From: Winogradskyella psychrotolerans
GTDB taxonomy: Bacteria; Bacteroidota; Bacteroidia; Flavobacteriales; Flavobacteriaceae
Direction: 5' to 3'
DNA length: 64,000 nt
Assembly (NCBI RefSeq): GCF_018860545.1
Contig: NZ_JAHKPN010000052.1
Span: forward strand, 295,844-359,843
Below are positions 18,983-27,242 of this stretch, piece by piece. The notes beneath the pieces are model-generated. The model was not told the origin of the DNA. It saw only the letters and a list, made by a program, of their open reading frames with translations, and did no database searches. Numbering within the stretch: position 1 is the stretch's first letter; each line of letters begins with the position of its first letter. The translations under genes were made by a program, and so were the position numbers.

Positions 18983-20023
18983 ATGCATATAGAACACGAA
19001 ATAAAATTAGGCTTTAAAGATGTCATGATTCGTCCAAAACGGTCGACACTAAAAAGCAGATCTCAAGTGACTTTAGAACGTAATTTTACGTTTTTAAATA
19101 GTACAGCAACTTGGACAGGTATTCCAATAATGGCTGCCAATATGGATACTGTTGGCACTTTTGAAATGGCGTTAGTTTTAGCTGAACAAAATCTATTTAC
19201 AGCCATCCATAAGCATTATACAGCAGATCAATGGGACGCATTTTTAAATTCAGCTCCCAAAGACATTATAAACTATATAGCAATAAGTACAGGAACGGGT
19301 AAGGAAGATTCTAAAAAGCTTAAAACTGTTTTTAAAAGTCATCCTGAATTAAAATTCATTTGTATAGATGTTGCCAATGGATATTCTGAACATTTTGTAG
19401 AATTCTTACAACAAACACGAGCACAATATCCAGATAAGGTTATCATCGCCGGCAATGTGGTTACAGGCGAAATGGTTGAACAGTTACTACTTTCTGGAGC
19501 AGACATTGTCAAAGTTGGCATTGGTCCGGGTAGTGTTTGCACCACTCGCGTCAAAACTGGTGTTGGCTATCCGCAATTGTCGGCTATTATAGAATGTGCT
19601 GATGCGGCTCACGGCTTAGGTGGCCAAATTATAAGTGATGGTGGCTGCTCTACTCCTGGTGATGTTGCTAAAGCATTTGGTGCAGGTGCTGACTTTGTAA
19701 TGCTTGGTGGTATGTTTGCTGGACATACTGAAAGTGGTGGAGAACTTATAACTCGAGACGGAGAACAATACAAACAATTTTACGGCATGAGTTCTACTAC
19801 AGCTATGGATAAATATGTTGGTGGTGTTGCAGAATACAGAGCTAGTGAAGGCAAAACGGTTGAAGTGCCATACAAAGGTGACGTAAAAAACACGCTACAA
19901 GATATTTTAGGAGGTTTACGAAGTACATGTACCTATGTTGGAGCCGCTCGCCTGAAAGAATTAACTAAGCGCACCACATTTATTCGTGTGGCTGAACAAG
20001 AAAATCAGGTTTACAATCATTAA
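18983..20023 (+). CDS. guaC: GMP reductase
   Basis: The enzyme converts GMP to IMP with NADPH and releases ammonia, allowing guanine nucleotides to be reused for adenine nucleotides. The ATG at 18983 gives [20 protein letters not shown], which aligns end to end with GuaC proteins. The longer frame to 18956 starts inside the -7 box. The IMPDH/GMPR barrel has [14 protein letters not shown], the catalytic Cys loop [19 protein letters not shown] and [14 protein letters not shown]. There are no CBS domains, and the sequence is much closer to GuaC than to IMP dehydrogenase. At 346 aa it has the normal length. Confidence 0.95.
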   Translation: MHIEHEIKLGFKDVMIRPKRSTLKSRSQVTLERNFTFLNSTATWTGIPIMAANMDTVGTFEMALVLAEQNLFTAIHKHYTADQWDAFLNSAPKDIINYIAISTGTGKEDSKKLKTVFKSHPELKFICIDVANGYSEHFVEFLQQTRAQYPDKVIIAGNVVTGEMVEQLLLSGADIVKVGIGPGSVCTTRVKTGVGYPQLSAIIECADAAHGLGGQIISDGGCSTPGDVAKAFGAGADFVMLGGMFAGHTESGGELITRDGEQYKQFYGMSSTTAMDKYVGGVAEYRASEGKTVEVPYKGDVKNTLQDILGGLRSTCTYVGAARLKELTKRTTFIRVAEQENQVYNH

Positions 20024-20085
20024 TTATTTTTATCGAAATCATTATCACCGAAATAAACTAATGATTTACAGTGTTTTAAACGCAG

Positions 20086-20115
20086 TTGAATTAAATATTC
20101 ATTTTAGTATCTTTA
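20086..20115 (+). promoter_or_regulatory. Promoter upstream of the S10 peptidase gene
   Basis: TTG at 20086-20088, a 19-bp spacer and TATCTTTA at 20108-20115 match TTG-N19-TAnnTTTG except for the last base. The ATG of the peptidase gene is 26 bp downstream. Confidence 0.6.
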
Positions 20116-20141
20116 AGCTTTTCAAATAAAATCCAACGCTT

Positions 20142-21629
20142 ATGAAATTTCGTCTTATTATCCTTTTGTGTATTAGTTCTACCTTTTGCTTTTCGCAAGA
20201 TTTAAAAATTCCTGTGGATACAGCTTACGTTACCAATCATACTGTAACTATTAAAGGCAAACAAATCAATTACGAAGCGGAAACTGGATTTCAACCGGTT
20301 TGGGATACGGATGGTAAAATGATTGCCTCGCTTTATTATACCTATTACAAACGTACTAACGACACAAAAAACAGTAACAGGCCAATTGTATATTCTTTTA
20401 ATGGTGGACCAGGTTCTGCATCGCTTTGGATGCATATTGCTTACACAGGGCCAAAGATTCTAAATATTGATGACGAAGGTTATCCCATTCAACCCTATGG
20501 TGTAGAGGACAATCCTAATTCTATTTTAGATGTAGCGGATATTGTATTTATAAATCCTGTAAATACAGGGTATTCTAGAAAAGTAGCTGATAAAGACGGA
20601 AAAATGCCAGATAATAAATTATTCTTTGGTATTAATGCAGATATAAAATATCTCGCAAGCTGGATGAACACCTTTACAACAAGACATAATAAATGGCAAT
20701 CACCTAAATATATAATTGGAGAAAGTTATGGAGGCACACGCGTTATGGGTCTATCTCTAGAGCTTCAAAATAGCCAATGGATGTATCTTAATGGTGTTAT
20801 TATGGTATCACCTGCAGACTATAAAGTTTTGCGCGTTGGTGGCCCATTATCTTCAAGTTTGAATTTACCATATTACACAGCTGCTGCTTGGTATCACAAA
20901 GCATTACCTCCTGCACTTCAAGACAAAGATTTATTAGACATCTTGCCAGAAGTAGAACACTTTGCAATAAACGATGTAATGCCTGCGATTGCTAAAGGTG
21001 GTTTTATTCTAGAGGCTGAAAAAAATGCAATTGCTAAGCAAATGAGTTATTACTCTGGTTTGTCTGAAAAAGTCATTTTACAACAAAACCTTGATGTGCC
21101 AACACGCTTTTTCTGGAAAGAATTATTACGTGATAAAACCGGAGAAACGATTGGACGATTAGATTCAAGATACATCGGTATAGACAAAGTTGAAACGGGA
21201 ACAAGTCCTGATTATAGTGCAGAACTCACCTCTTGGTTACATTCCTTTACTCCGGCAATTAATTATTATATTCAAAATGAATTAGGCTTTAAAACAGATG
21301 TAAAATACAATGTTTTTGGCAACACTGGTCGTTGGGATGATTCTAATGATACAACCAGAGACGATTTACGTCAAGCAATGGCACAAAATCCGTATTTAAA
21401 AGTATTGACACAATCTGGTTATTACGATGGGGCAACCACTTACTTCGCTGCTAAATATTCGCAATGGCAAGTAGATCCTAGTGGAAAAATGAAAGATCGT
21501 TTTTCATTTAAAGGTTACCGCAGTGGACACATGATGTACCTAAGAAATGAAGACTTAATTAAAGCGAACGATGACTTACGTGAATTTATCGCGAATTCAT
21601 TGTCTAATGGTAAATCCGCTAAGTATTAA
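20142..21629 (+). CDS. Secreted serine carboxypeptidase-like S10 family peptidase
   Basis: This 495-aa alpha/beta hydrolase starts with a signal peptide (MKFRLIILLCISSTFCFSQ). The S10 substrate-binding signature SFNGGPGSASLWMH lies near residue 90. The nucleophile elbow GESYGGTR is near 197, and the terminal SGHMMYLR near 465 holds the catalytic His. The Asp is probably in the GYYDGATTYFAAKY region near 430. S10 enzymes remove C-terminal residues from peptides; a periplasmic or extracellular nutritional role is likely. It is a single gene with its own promoter and a convergent neighbour. Confidence 0.9.
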   Translation: MKFRLIILLCISSTFCFSQDLKIPVDTAYVTNHTVTIKGKQINYEAETGFQPVWDTDGKMIASLYYTYYKRTNDTKNSNRPIVYSFNGGPGSASLWMHIAYTGPKILNIDDEGYPIQPYGVEDNPNSILDVADIVFINPVNTGYSRKVADKDGKMPDNKLFFGINADIKYLASWMNTFTTRHNKWQSPKYIIGESYGGTRVMGLSLELQNSQWMYLNGVIMVSPADYKVLRVGGPLSSSLNLPYYTAAAWYHKALPPALQDKDLLDILPEVEHFAINDVMPAIAKGGFILEAEKNAIAKQMSYYSGLSEKVILQQNLDVPTRFFWKELLRDKTGETIGRLDSRYIGIDKVETGTSPDYSAELTSWLHSFTPAINYYIQNELGFKTDVKYNVFGNTGRWDDSNDTTRDDLRQAMAQNPYLKVLTQSGYYDGATTYFAAKYSQWQVDPSGKMKDRFSFKGYRSGHMMYLRNEDLIKANDDLREFIANSLSNGKSAKY

Positions 21630-21687
21630 ATAAAGGCGTCTATACGTCACTTTTAAATGAATCGCTAATTAATTAGATTTAAATGGG

Positions 21688-21711
21688 CACTATCAATAAT
21701 TTTGATAGGTG
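21688..21711. terminator. Possible hairpin between convergent genes
   Basis: CTATCAA and TTGATAG pair around a 5-base loop between the S10 peptidase and the minus-strand gene at 21712. No U tract follows on either strand, so termination is uncertain. Confidence 0.35.
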
Positions 21712-22179
21712 TTACGCTGTCTTCTTTTTTAGACAGAATATTAAAATACTTATCAAAGTACCGAATAGAAAACCGGAAAACAGATAATATTCAAAGTGAA
21801 ACTTATTAATTGAGTAGTTCGGTTTTATACCATCTGAAACATCAAAATTAGATATAGACGCTAATGTATCAGAGATATAAAGCACCCTAAACCCCCAAAA
21901 TAGCATTCCAAAACCAACTATAAAAAGTAATGTATAAATCCCTTCCGTTAATAGTGGAAGTTTTTTGATACGCTGAATAATTAAATAAAGAACAGGAATA
22001 AACCCAATAGCAAGTGCAAATATTAAATGAGAATTAAATTGCCCTGCACTACTACGGCTATATAATTGTATCGTTTCGTTATTGACCATAGACAATAACA
22101 GGCTCAAAAATGGTTTATAGATTACAAACCCAATCATTATACATATAATTATAGCTATAAAAGTATATACTGTTTTCAT
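21712..22179 (-). CDS. Membrane protein of unknown function, about 155 aa
   Basis: Starting at the ATG at 22179, the protein begins MKTVYTFIAIIICIMIGFVIY, a clear first membrane helix. Three further helices follow, at about residues 48-65, 75-95 and 128-150. The open frame runs on to 22329, but that extension crosses the rpsA terminator and a dispersed hairpin repeat, so I reject it. I do not recognise a family. It lies just beyond the rpsA terminator on the same strand. Confidence 0.6.
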   Translation of the reverse strand: MKTVYTFIAIIICIMIGFVIYKPFLSLLLSMVNNETIQLYSRSSAGQFNSHLIFALAIGFIPVLYLIIQRIKKLPLLTEGIYTLLFIVGFGMLFWGFRVLYISDTLASISNFDVSDGIKPNYSINKFHFEYYLFSGFLFGTLISILIFCLKKKTA

Positions 22180-22200
22180 AAAATCAAATATATAAATAAA

Positions 22201-22227
22201 AAAGCCTCCCGAAAATCGAGAGGCTTT
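22201..22227 (-). terminator. Intrinsic terminator of rpsA
   Basis: AAAGCCTC pairs with GAGGCTTT, with an inner CGA/TCG pairing across one mismatch and an AAA loop. Reading on the minus strand, an AT-rich U-containing tract follows (complement of 22190-22200). It lies 47 bp past the rpsA stop codon. Confidence 0.8.
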
Positions 22228-22245
22228 ATAATATAGATTAATGAG

Positions 22246-22265
22246 ATTCCTACTTTCGCAGGAAT
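22246..22265. repeat. ATTCCT...AGGAAT hairpin repeat
   Basis: ATTCCT and AGGAAT pair around CTTTCG-containing sequence, between the rpsA stop and its terminator. The surrounding GATTCCT-CTTTCGCAGGAATAA sequence resembles a short intergenic palindrome that is scattered in many genomes. Membership of a dispersed family is recalled, not tested. Confidence 0.5.
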
Positions 22266-22273
22266 AAAGGAAA

Positions 22274-24103
22274 TTATTTTTTCCCGTCCATTTTATCTTT
22301 AAGAGCTTGTAATGCATCATTGGCATCACCTAAAGTCGGCTTAGCTTCTGCCGCTTGAGCTTCCTGTTTTCTAACAGCTTGCTTAACGATTTTAGCTTCT
22401 TCTTCTCTAAATACTGCTGTATGAGATGCTACAACACGTTTGAATTCTTTATTAAATTCAATGATTTTGAATTCTACTTCTTCACCTTTAGCTACTTTAG
22501 AACCATCTTCTTTTTCTAAGTGACGTGCTGGTACAAAGGCAACGATATCTTCGTTAAAGTCAATTGTTGCTCCTTTATCTACCATTTCTGTAATAGCAGC
22601 TTTATGAACTGTATCTAAAGCGAATTCAGTTTCATATTTGTCCCAAGGATTTTCAGTAGTTTGTTTATGACCTAAAGATAATTTACGTCCTTCAACATCT
22701 AATTCTAATACTACAACATCTAAAGTATCACCTACGTTACAGAACTCAGATGGATGCTTAATTTTCTTAGTCCAAGATAAATCTGAGATATAAATTAATC
22801 CGTCGATTCCTTCTTCTAATTCAACAAAAACACCAAAGTTTGTAAAGTTACGTACAATACCTGAATGCTTAGAACCTACAGGATACTTCGTTGTAATATC
22901 TGTCCATGGATCTGGCGTTAATTGCTTAATACCAAGAGACATTTTACGATCTTCTCTATCTAAAGTTAAGATAACAGCATCGATTTCATCTCCTACAGAT
23001 ACGAAATCTTGAGCTGAACGTAAATGCGTTGACCAAGACATTTCACTTACGTGAACTAAGCCTTCTACACCTTCTTCTACTTCAACAAAAGCACCGTAAT
23101 CAGCGATAACTACTACTTTACCTTTTACTTTATCTCCAACTTTTACGTTTTCACCTAAAGCTTCCCAAGGGTGCTTAGATAATTGCTTAAGACCTAATTG
23201 GATTCTTGATTTGTTTTCATCAAAATCAAGGATTACAACATTTAATTTCTGATCTAACTCAACAATCTCATTTGGATGGTTGATACGTGACCAAGATAAA
23301 TCTGTAATGTGAACTAAACCATCTACACCACCTAAATCGATAAACACACCATAAGACGTAATGTTTTTCACAATACCTTCTAATACTTGTCCTTTTTCTA
23401 GTTGACCAATGATTTCTTTCTTTTGCTCTTCAATATCAGCTTCAATTAAAGCTTTATGAGACACAACTATGTTTTTGAATTCGTGGTTGATTTTCACAAC
23501 TTTAAACTCCATAGTTTTATTTACATACTGATCGTAATCTCTAATAGGCTTCACATCGATTTGAGAACCTGGTAAGAACGCTTCTATACCAAATACATCT
23601 ACGATCATACCACCTTTAGTTCTACATTTTACAAAACCGTTAACGATTTCACCAGTATCGTGTGCATTGTTTACACGATCCCATGCTTTGATTACTCTTG
23701 CTTTTCTGTGAGATAATACTAATTGACCAGTTGCATCTTCACGCACATCAATTAATACTTCTACTTTGTCACCAACAGCTAAGTTAGGATTGTAACGGAA
23801 CTCATTAAGAGAAATTACACCTTCAGACTTTGCGTTAATGTCAATGATTGCATCACGATCTGTGATTGTAATAACAGTACCTTCTACTACTTCGTCATCT
23901 AAAGTGTCAACGAAATTTTCTGATACTAATTTTTCAAACTCTTCTAATTTAGTGTCCGCAACTTGCTCAATTCCTTCTTCGTAATTGTGCCAATCGAACT
24001 CTTTTAAGAATTTTTCTGGGTTTGCTTGAGCTTCAGAGATTACTGGAGCTTGAACTGCTTCAGTTGCTTCAACCTCAGCTTGATTTGTTTCTTTTTCAGA
24101 CAT
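22274..24103 (-). CDS. rpsA: 30S ribosomal protein S1
   Basis: S1 binds mRNA leaders and delivers them to the 30S subunit. The 609-aa protein has an acidic N-terminal segment (residues 1-55) and six S1 OB-fold repeats. The repeats include GVFIDLGGVDGLVHITDLSW, GAFVEVEEGVEGLVHVSEMSW and GVFVELEEGIDGLIYISDLSW. A Lys/Ala-rich tail ends GDANDALQALKDKMDGKK. Codon usage is that of a highly expressed gene. It has a strong consensus promoter and a leader of roughly 110 bases, which leaves room for the autoregulation by S1 known in other bacteria. Confidence 0.97.
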   Translation of the reverse strand: MSEKETNQAEVEATEAVQAPVISEAQANPEKFLKEFDWHNYEEGIEQVADTKLEEFEKLVSENFVDTLDDEVVEGTVITITDRDAIIDINAKSEGVISLNEFRYNPNLAVGDKVEVLIDVREDATGQLVLSHRKARVIKAWDRVNNAHDTGEIVNGFVKCRTKGGMIVDVFGIEAFLPGSQIDVKPIRDYDQYVNKTMEFKVVKINHEFKNIVVSHKALIEADIEEQKKEIIGQLEKGQVLEGIVKNITSYGVFIDLGGVDGLVHITDLSWSRINHPNEIVELDQKLNVVILDFDENKSRIQLGLKQLSKHPWEALGENVKVGDKVKGKVVVIADYGAFVEVEEGVEGLVHVSEMSWSTHLRSAQDFVSVGDEIDAVILTLDREDRKMSLGIKQLTPDPWTDITTKYPVGSKHSGIVRNFTNFGVFVELEEGIDGLIYISDLSWTKKIKHPSEFCNVGDTLDVVVLELDVEGRKLSLGHKQTTENPWDKYETEFALDTVHKAAITEMVDKGATIDFNEDIVAFVPARHLEKEDGSKVAKGEEVEFKIIEFNKEFKRVVASHTAVFREEEAKIVKQAVRKQEAQAAEAKPTLGDANDALQALKDKMDGKK

Positions 24104-24222
24104 GTGCTGAATTAAAATTTGTATTCTGTATACTTTGAAAGATTAGCGAAAATCTACAGAAGTTATTATTAAATTTGTTTTGTTCCCTTTCCTTACTTTC
24201 TTAACATCGCTAAAAAGGAGTG

Positions 24223-24254
24223 CAAAAGTACTATATATTATTCTGATTTCCAAA
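24223..24254 (-). promoter_or_regulatory. Consensus promoter of rpsA
   Basis: On the minus strand TTTG (24254-24251), a 20-bp spacer and TACTTTTG (24230-24223) form the best match to the Bacteroidota consensus in the window. The predicted transcription start is about 110 bases before the rpsA ATG. Confidence 0.75.
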
Positions 24255-24348
24255 CACTAAATCATGTGACTTTATATTTATTTTGGTGTCTTATATAATA
24301 GGGTAACAATTTGATGCTTTGAGTCATAACCAATAGTACATTATTTGG

Positions 24349-24356
24349 TATCTTTA
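24349..24356 (+). promoter_or_regulatory. -7 box variant for the BON/LysM gene
   Basis: TATCTTTA differs from TAnnTTTG only at the last base and is 33 bp before the ATG at 24390. No well-spaced -33 TTG is visible. Confidence 0.4.
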
Positions 24357-24389
24357 CATTAAACTATTAACAATTTAAAACATACAATT

Positions 24390-24767
24390 ATGGTAAAAGC
24401 AAAATATCAAGATGTTCTTGACTTAGGAGAACAATTAAACATTCAGAATGGTGAAGTAAGTGAAAAAGATGGAGTGCTACAAGTAAAAGGTACTGCAGCT
24501 ACACAATATGAAAAAAACCTAATCTGGGATAAGATTAAAGAAGCAGGTGGTGAGTCACCTTCTGATATTATGGCAGACATTAAAGTAGCAGACGAATCTG
24601 TGTATGCAAGACATACTGTAGCTTCTGGTGAAACTTTAGGAAAAATTGCTAAGCAGTATTATGGTGATGCTATGAAGTATAAAGAAATCTTTGCTGCTAA
24701 TACAGATATCCTTAAGAATCCGGATGTTATTCACCCAGATCAAGAATTAATTATCCCAAATCTTTAA
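24390..24767 (+). CDS. BON/LysM protein similar to E. coli potassium-binding protein Kbp (YgaU)
   Basis: This 125-aa soluble protein lacks a signal peptide. The first 60 residues form a BON-like domain (VSEKDGVLQVKGTAATQYEKNLIWDKI). Residues 75-124 form a LysM domain (HTVASGETLGKIAKQYYGDAMKYKEIFAAN...IHPDQELIIPNL). The order and length match Kbp/YgaU, a cytoplasmic K+-binding protein in E. coli; the same ligand here is inference. It has its own promoter and a strong terminator, and is divergent from rpsA. Confidence 0.88.
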   Translation: MVKAKYQDVLDLGEQLNIQNGEVSEKDGVLQVKGTAATQYEKNLIWDKIKEAGGESPSDIMADIKVADESVYARHTVASGETLGKIAKQYYGDAMKYKEIFAANTDILKNPDVIHPDQELIIPNL

Positions 24768-24818
24768 TTTTTATTTCGTATATTTATACCACTATATAGT
24801 ATAAAAGACTTCTAAATT

Positions 24819-24850
24819 AGCGATAAGCCTTGTGTTTATCGCTTTTTTAT
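24819..24850 (+). terminator. Intrinsic terminator after the BON/LysM gene
   Basis: AGCGATAA and TTATCGCT pair around a 9-base loop and are followed on the plus strand by TTTTTTA. It lies 50 bp past the stop and touches the 3' end of convergent cmk. Confidence 0.8.
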
Positions 24851-25536
24851 TTTTCAATAATTTCTTGAGCCAAACCAACAATCGTCTCCAACTGCTCTTC
24901 AATGGTTAAATCCGAATTATCAATTTCAATAGCATCCACTGCTTTTACTAAAGGAGAATCTTCGCGTGTAGAATCTATACGATCTCGTGTGGTTACATTT
25001 TCTAAGACATCCTCATAACTCAGCTCATGACCTCTATCTAACAATTCTTTATAACGACGTTTAGCTCTCGTTTCTGCAGAAGCCGTCATAAATATTTTTA
25101 ATTCAGCATCAGGAAAAACAACAGTTCCAATATCACGACCATCCATAACAATACCTTTGTCTTTTCCCATGAGTTGTTGTTGCTCAACTAATTTTCGGCG
25201 TACGGCTGACAAGGTAGCCACAGGACTTACAAATTTAGACACCCTAAGGGTTCTAATAGCCGATTCAATATTGTTTCCATTTAAATAGACTTCAGCAAAA
25301 CCAGCTTCTTTATTAAACTTGAAAGTAATACTAATCTCTCCAAGTCTACGGACTAAGGCATCTTCATCAAAGAAATCTTTACCAATTAAATCGTTTTCTA
25401 GCGCAAAATAAGTCACGGCTCTGTACATCGCCCCTGTATCAACATATATATAATTCAGGTTTTTAGCCAGTAATTTTGCAACTGTACTTTTTCCTGTGGA
25501 TGAAAATCCGTCTATGGCAATGATTATTTTATTCAA
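24847..25536 (-). CDS. cmk: Cytidylate kinase
   Basis: The enzyme phosphorylates CMP and dCMP with ATP. The 229-aa protein begins with the P-loop IIIAIDGFSSTGKSTVAKLLA. It also has the CMP-binding YVDTGAMYRAVTY and the DGRDIGTVVFPDAELKIFMTASAETRAKRRYKE lid region. The start is TTG at 25536, since the P-loop strand begins immediately after. It is the last gene of the run lon - LysM protein - porQ - cmk and follows porQ by 16 bp. The cmk/porQ pairing is common in Flavobacteriia. Confidence 0.95.
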   Translation of the reverse strand: MNKIIIAIDGFSSTGKSTVAKLLAKNLNYIYVDTGAMYRAVTYFALENDLIGKDFFDEDALVRRLGEISITFKFNKEAGFAEVYLNGNNIESAIRTLRVSKFVSPVATLSAVRRKLVEQQQLMGKDKGIVMDGRDIGTVVFPDAELKIFMTASAETRAKRRYKELLDRGHELSYEDVLENVTTRDRIDSTREDSPLVKAVDAIEIDNSDLTIEEQLETIVGLAQEIIEK

Positions 25537-25552
25537 TATTATGTCGTTTAAT

Positions 25553-26584
25553 TTATCGTCTTCGACCGTCTAAGTCTATCTGAATTCCGAAAAAACTAGT
25601 ATTAGAAGCTCCTGTATATCTCGCATGCGTATAATTAAAACGCATCTTATTTAATTTAATTCCAACACCAACAGAGAGTCCTGAAAAGTTTCTTTGATCC
25701 TCTATTCTTAATTCTTCGGCGCGTCTAAAATTATAACCAAACCGCACATTAAAGCCTCCTTCAGGAAATAACTCTGCACCTAAAATTAAATGACGTAAGC
25801 CTTTATTAAAAAAACTAACTTTTTCTTCAGTTTGATTACCATCTAAATCAGTCGTCGCTCGCGCTGGATTAGAAACACCAATGGGCCATTGTTGTAAATT
25901 CTCTAAGGTAACGTGCCATCGTAAAGGCACATTTTCTAGTGTTTGAGACATTCCAAAATTAACTTCGAGAGGTAATGGTTCTTTTTGTCCGGCATATGTT
26001 GAAAACTGAGTTCCTACATTTCTGATGGTTAACGCCGCATGAAAATCTAGTTTTTCATTAATGTACATCGCACCAAAATCTAATGCTCCACCAATAGAAT
26101 TATATTGCTCTAATGCTGATGTAATCACTTTAACATTCGCACCAACATAAAAATCAGTATATGGAATATTATAATTATAACCCGCTGATATGGCTGTTTC
26201 ATTACCTGTAAAAGATCCTGTAGAGTTCCCACTTAAATCATAACCATCAAAGGAACCATAATTTATATAAGTGACACCGAAATGAAAGGTTTGCACATGT
26301 CTATCCCAAGTATAAGCATAAGCAGCAGTTCCATAGCTAATACCTCCTAAATAGTTTGAATAATTTACAGCGAGCTGATTGCCCATTTTGTAATTAATAG
26401 ACGCAGGATTATAAAGTGCTTCCGTCACATCATGATCAAAGTTGGTAATTATTTTCCCTCCTAAAGCAGCTTGTCTTGGAGACGATACTAAATTTAAAAA
26501 CTGATAGGTCGCTTCACCACCCAATTGCGCAAACATTGACAGTGTTGAAAGCATTAAAAATAATGTCGTAATCCTCTTAATCAT
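25553..26584 (-). CDS. porQ: Type IX secretion system protein PorQ
   Basis: This 343-aa outer-membrane beta-barrel protein has a signal peptide (ends STLSMFAQ). The PorV/PorQ-type N-terminal motif is FLNLVSSPRQAALGGKIITNFDHDV with ALYNPASIN. The barrel strands alternate through GLSVGVGIKLNKMRFNYTHARY near the end. PorQ works with PorU, PorV and PorZ in the attachment complex of the Bacteroidota type IX secretion system. Adjacency to cmk supports the call. No other T9SS genes are in the window. Confidence 0.88.
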   Translation of the reverse strand: MIKRITTLFLMLSTLSMFAQLGGEATYQFLNLVSSPRQAALGGKIITNFDHDVTEALYNPASINYKMGNQLAVNYSNYLGGISYGTAAYAYTWDRHVQTFHFGVTYINYGSFDGYDLSGNSTGSFTGNETAISAGYNYNIPYTDFYVGANVKVITSALEQYNSIGGALDFGAMYINEKLDFHAALTIRNVGTQFSTYAGQKEPLPLEVNFGMSQTLENVPLRWHVTLENLQQWPIGVSNPARATTDLDGNQTEEKVSFFNKGLRHLILGAELFPEGGFNVRFGYNFRRAEELRIEDQRNFSGLSVGVGIKLNKMRFNYTHARYTGASNTSFFGIQIDLDGRRR

Positions 26585-26657
26585 AGATTTTGCAAAATAA
26601 CTAAATCTATCTTAAAACGAGGATAAGATTTTTTTATTTTTTGAGTGTTGTTATTTT

Positions 26658-27242
26658 CTATTTCAATTGTAACCTTTGACCAATTTTAATGACATCACTA
26701 TTTAAACCGTTAAGACGCTTAAGTTCTTTAACTGTTGTGCCGTTTTCTAGAGCAATTCTATACAAATTATCACCTTTTTTAACCACCCAAATTAAAGATT
26801 TTTCATCTTCGTTGACTTTATCAAAGTTTCGTATTCTTAACTTCTGTCCTTCTCTTATAAGTGTAGTCTCTAAATTATTGGCTTCTTGTAATTGCCCTAA
26901 ACTCGTCTTATATTTGACGGATAATTTAAATAGATTATCTCCTTCTTTTACAATATGAAAATCAGAATCATTATCTAAATTAACAGCTTCAGACGTATTT
27001 GAAGCATCATTAACATTTGAATCTGTTACCAATTTCGGTGTTATGTCAACCGAATCTATTTTGGTTTCAACTACTTCAGTTTCTAATTCAACAAAGGTAA
27101 TTTCACCAGTAACACTATTTAATTTTGCAGGCTTACCATCTAGTATAACATCTTTAAATTTTACTTCGTCTTGAGCATAACTACTCAATAACGAAGTAAA
27201 ACTTATTAAAAATGTCAATATTAGTTTAAAGCTGTTTTGCAT
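26658..27242 (-). CDS. Exported protein with two LysM domains
   Basis: The 194-aa protein has a signal peptide (about residues 1-23, ends LLSSYAQ). An acidic, low-complexity linker (about 30-93) follows. Two LysM peptidoglycan-binding domains come next: [29 protein letters not shown] and [29 protein letters not shown]. There is no catalytic domain, so it probably anchors or organises at peptidoglycan in the periplasm. Its ATG overlaps the end of lon by 17 bp, which implies co-transcription with that gene. Confidence 0.9.
   Translation of the reverse strand: MQNSFKLILTFLISFTSLLSSYAQDEVKFKDVILDGKPAKLNSVTGEITFVELETEVVETKIDSVDITPKLVTDSNVNDASNTSEAVNLDNDSDFHIVKEGDNLFKLSVKYKTSLGQLQEANNLETTLIREGQKLRIRNFDKVNEDEKSLIWVVKKGDNLYRIALENGTTVKELKRLNGLNSDVIKIGQRLQLK

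Noticed and set aside
22180..22329. N-terminal extension of the membrane protein at 21712
   Set aside because: The extension crosses the rpsA terminator, a hairpin repeat and the end of rpsA. The ATG at 22179 starts a normal membrane helix.
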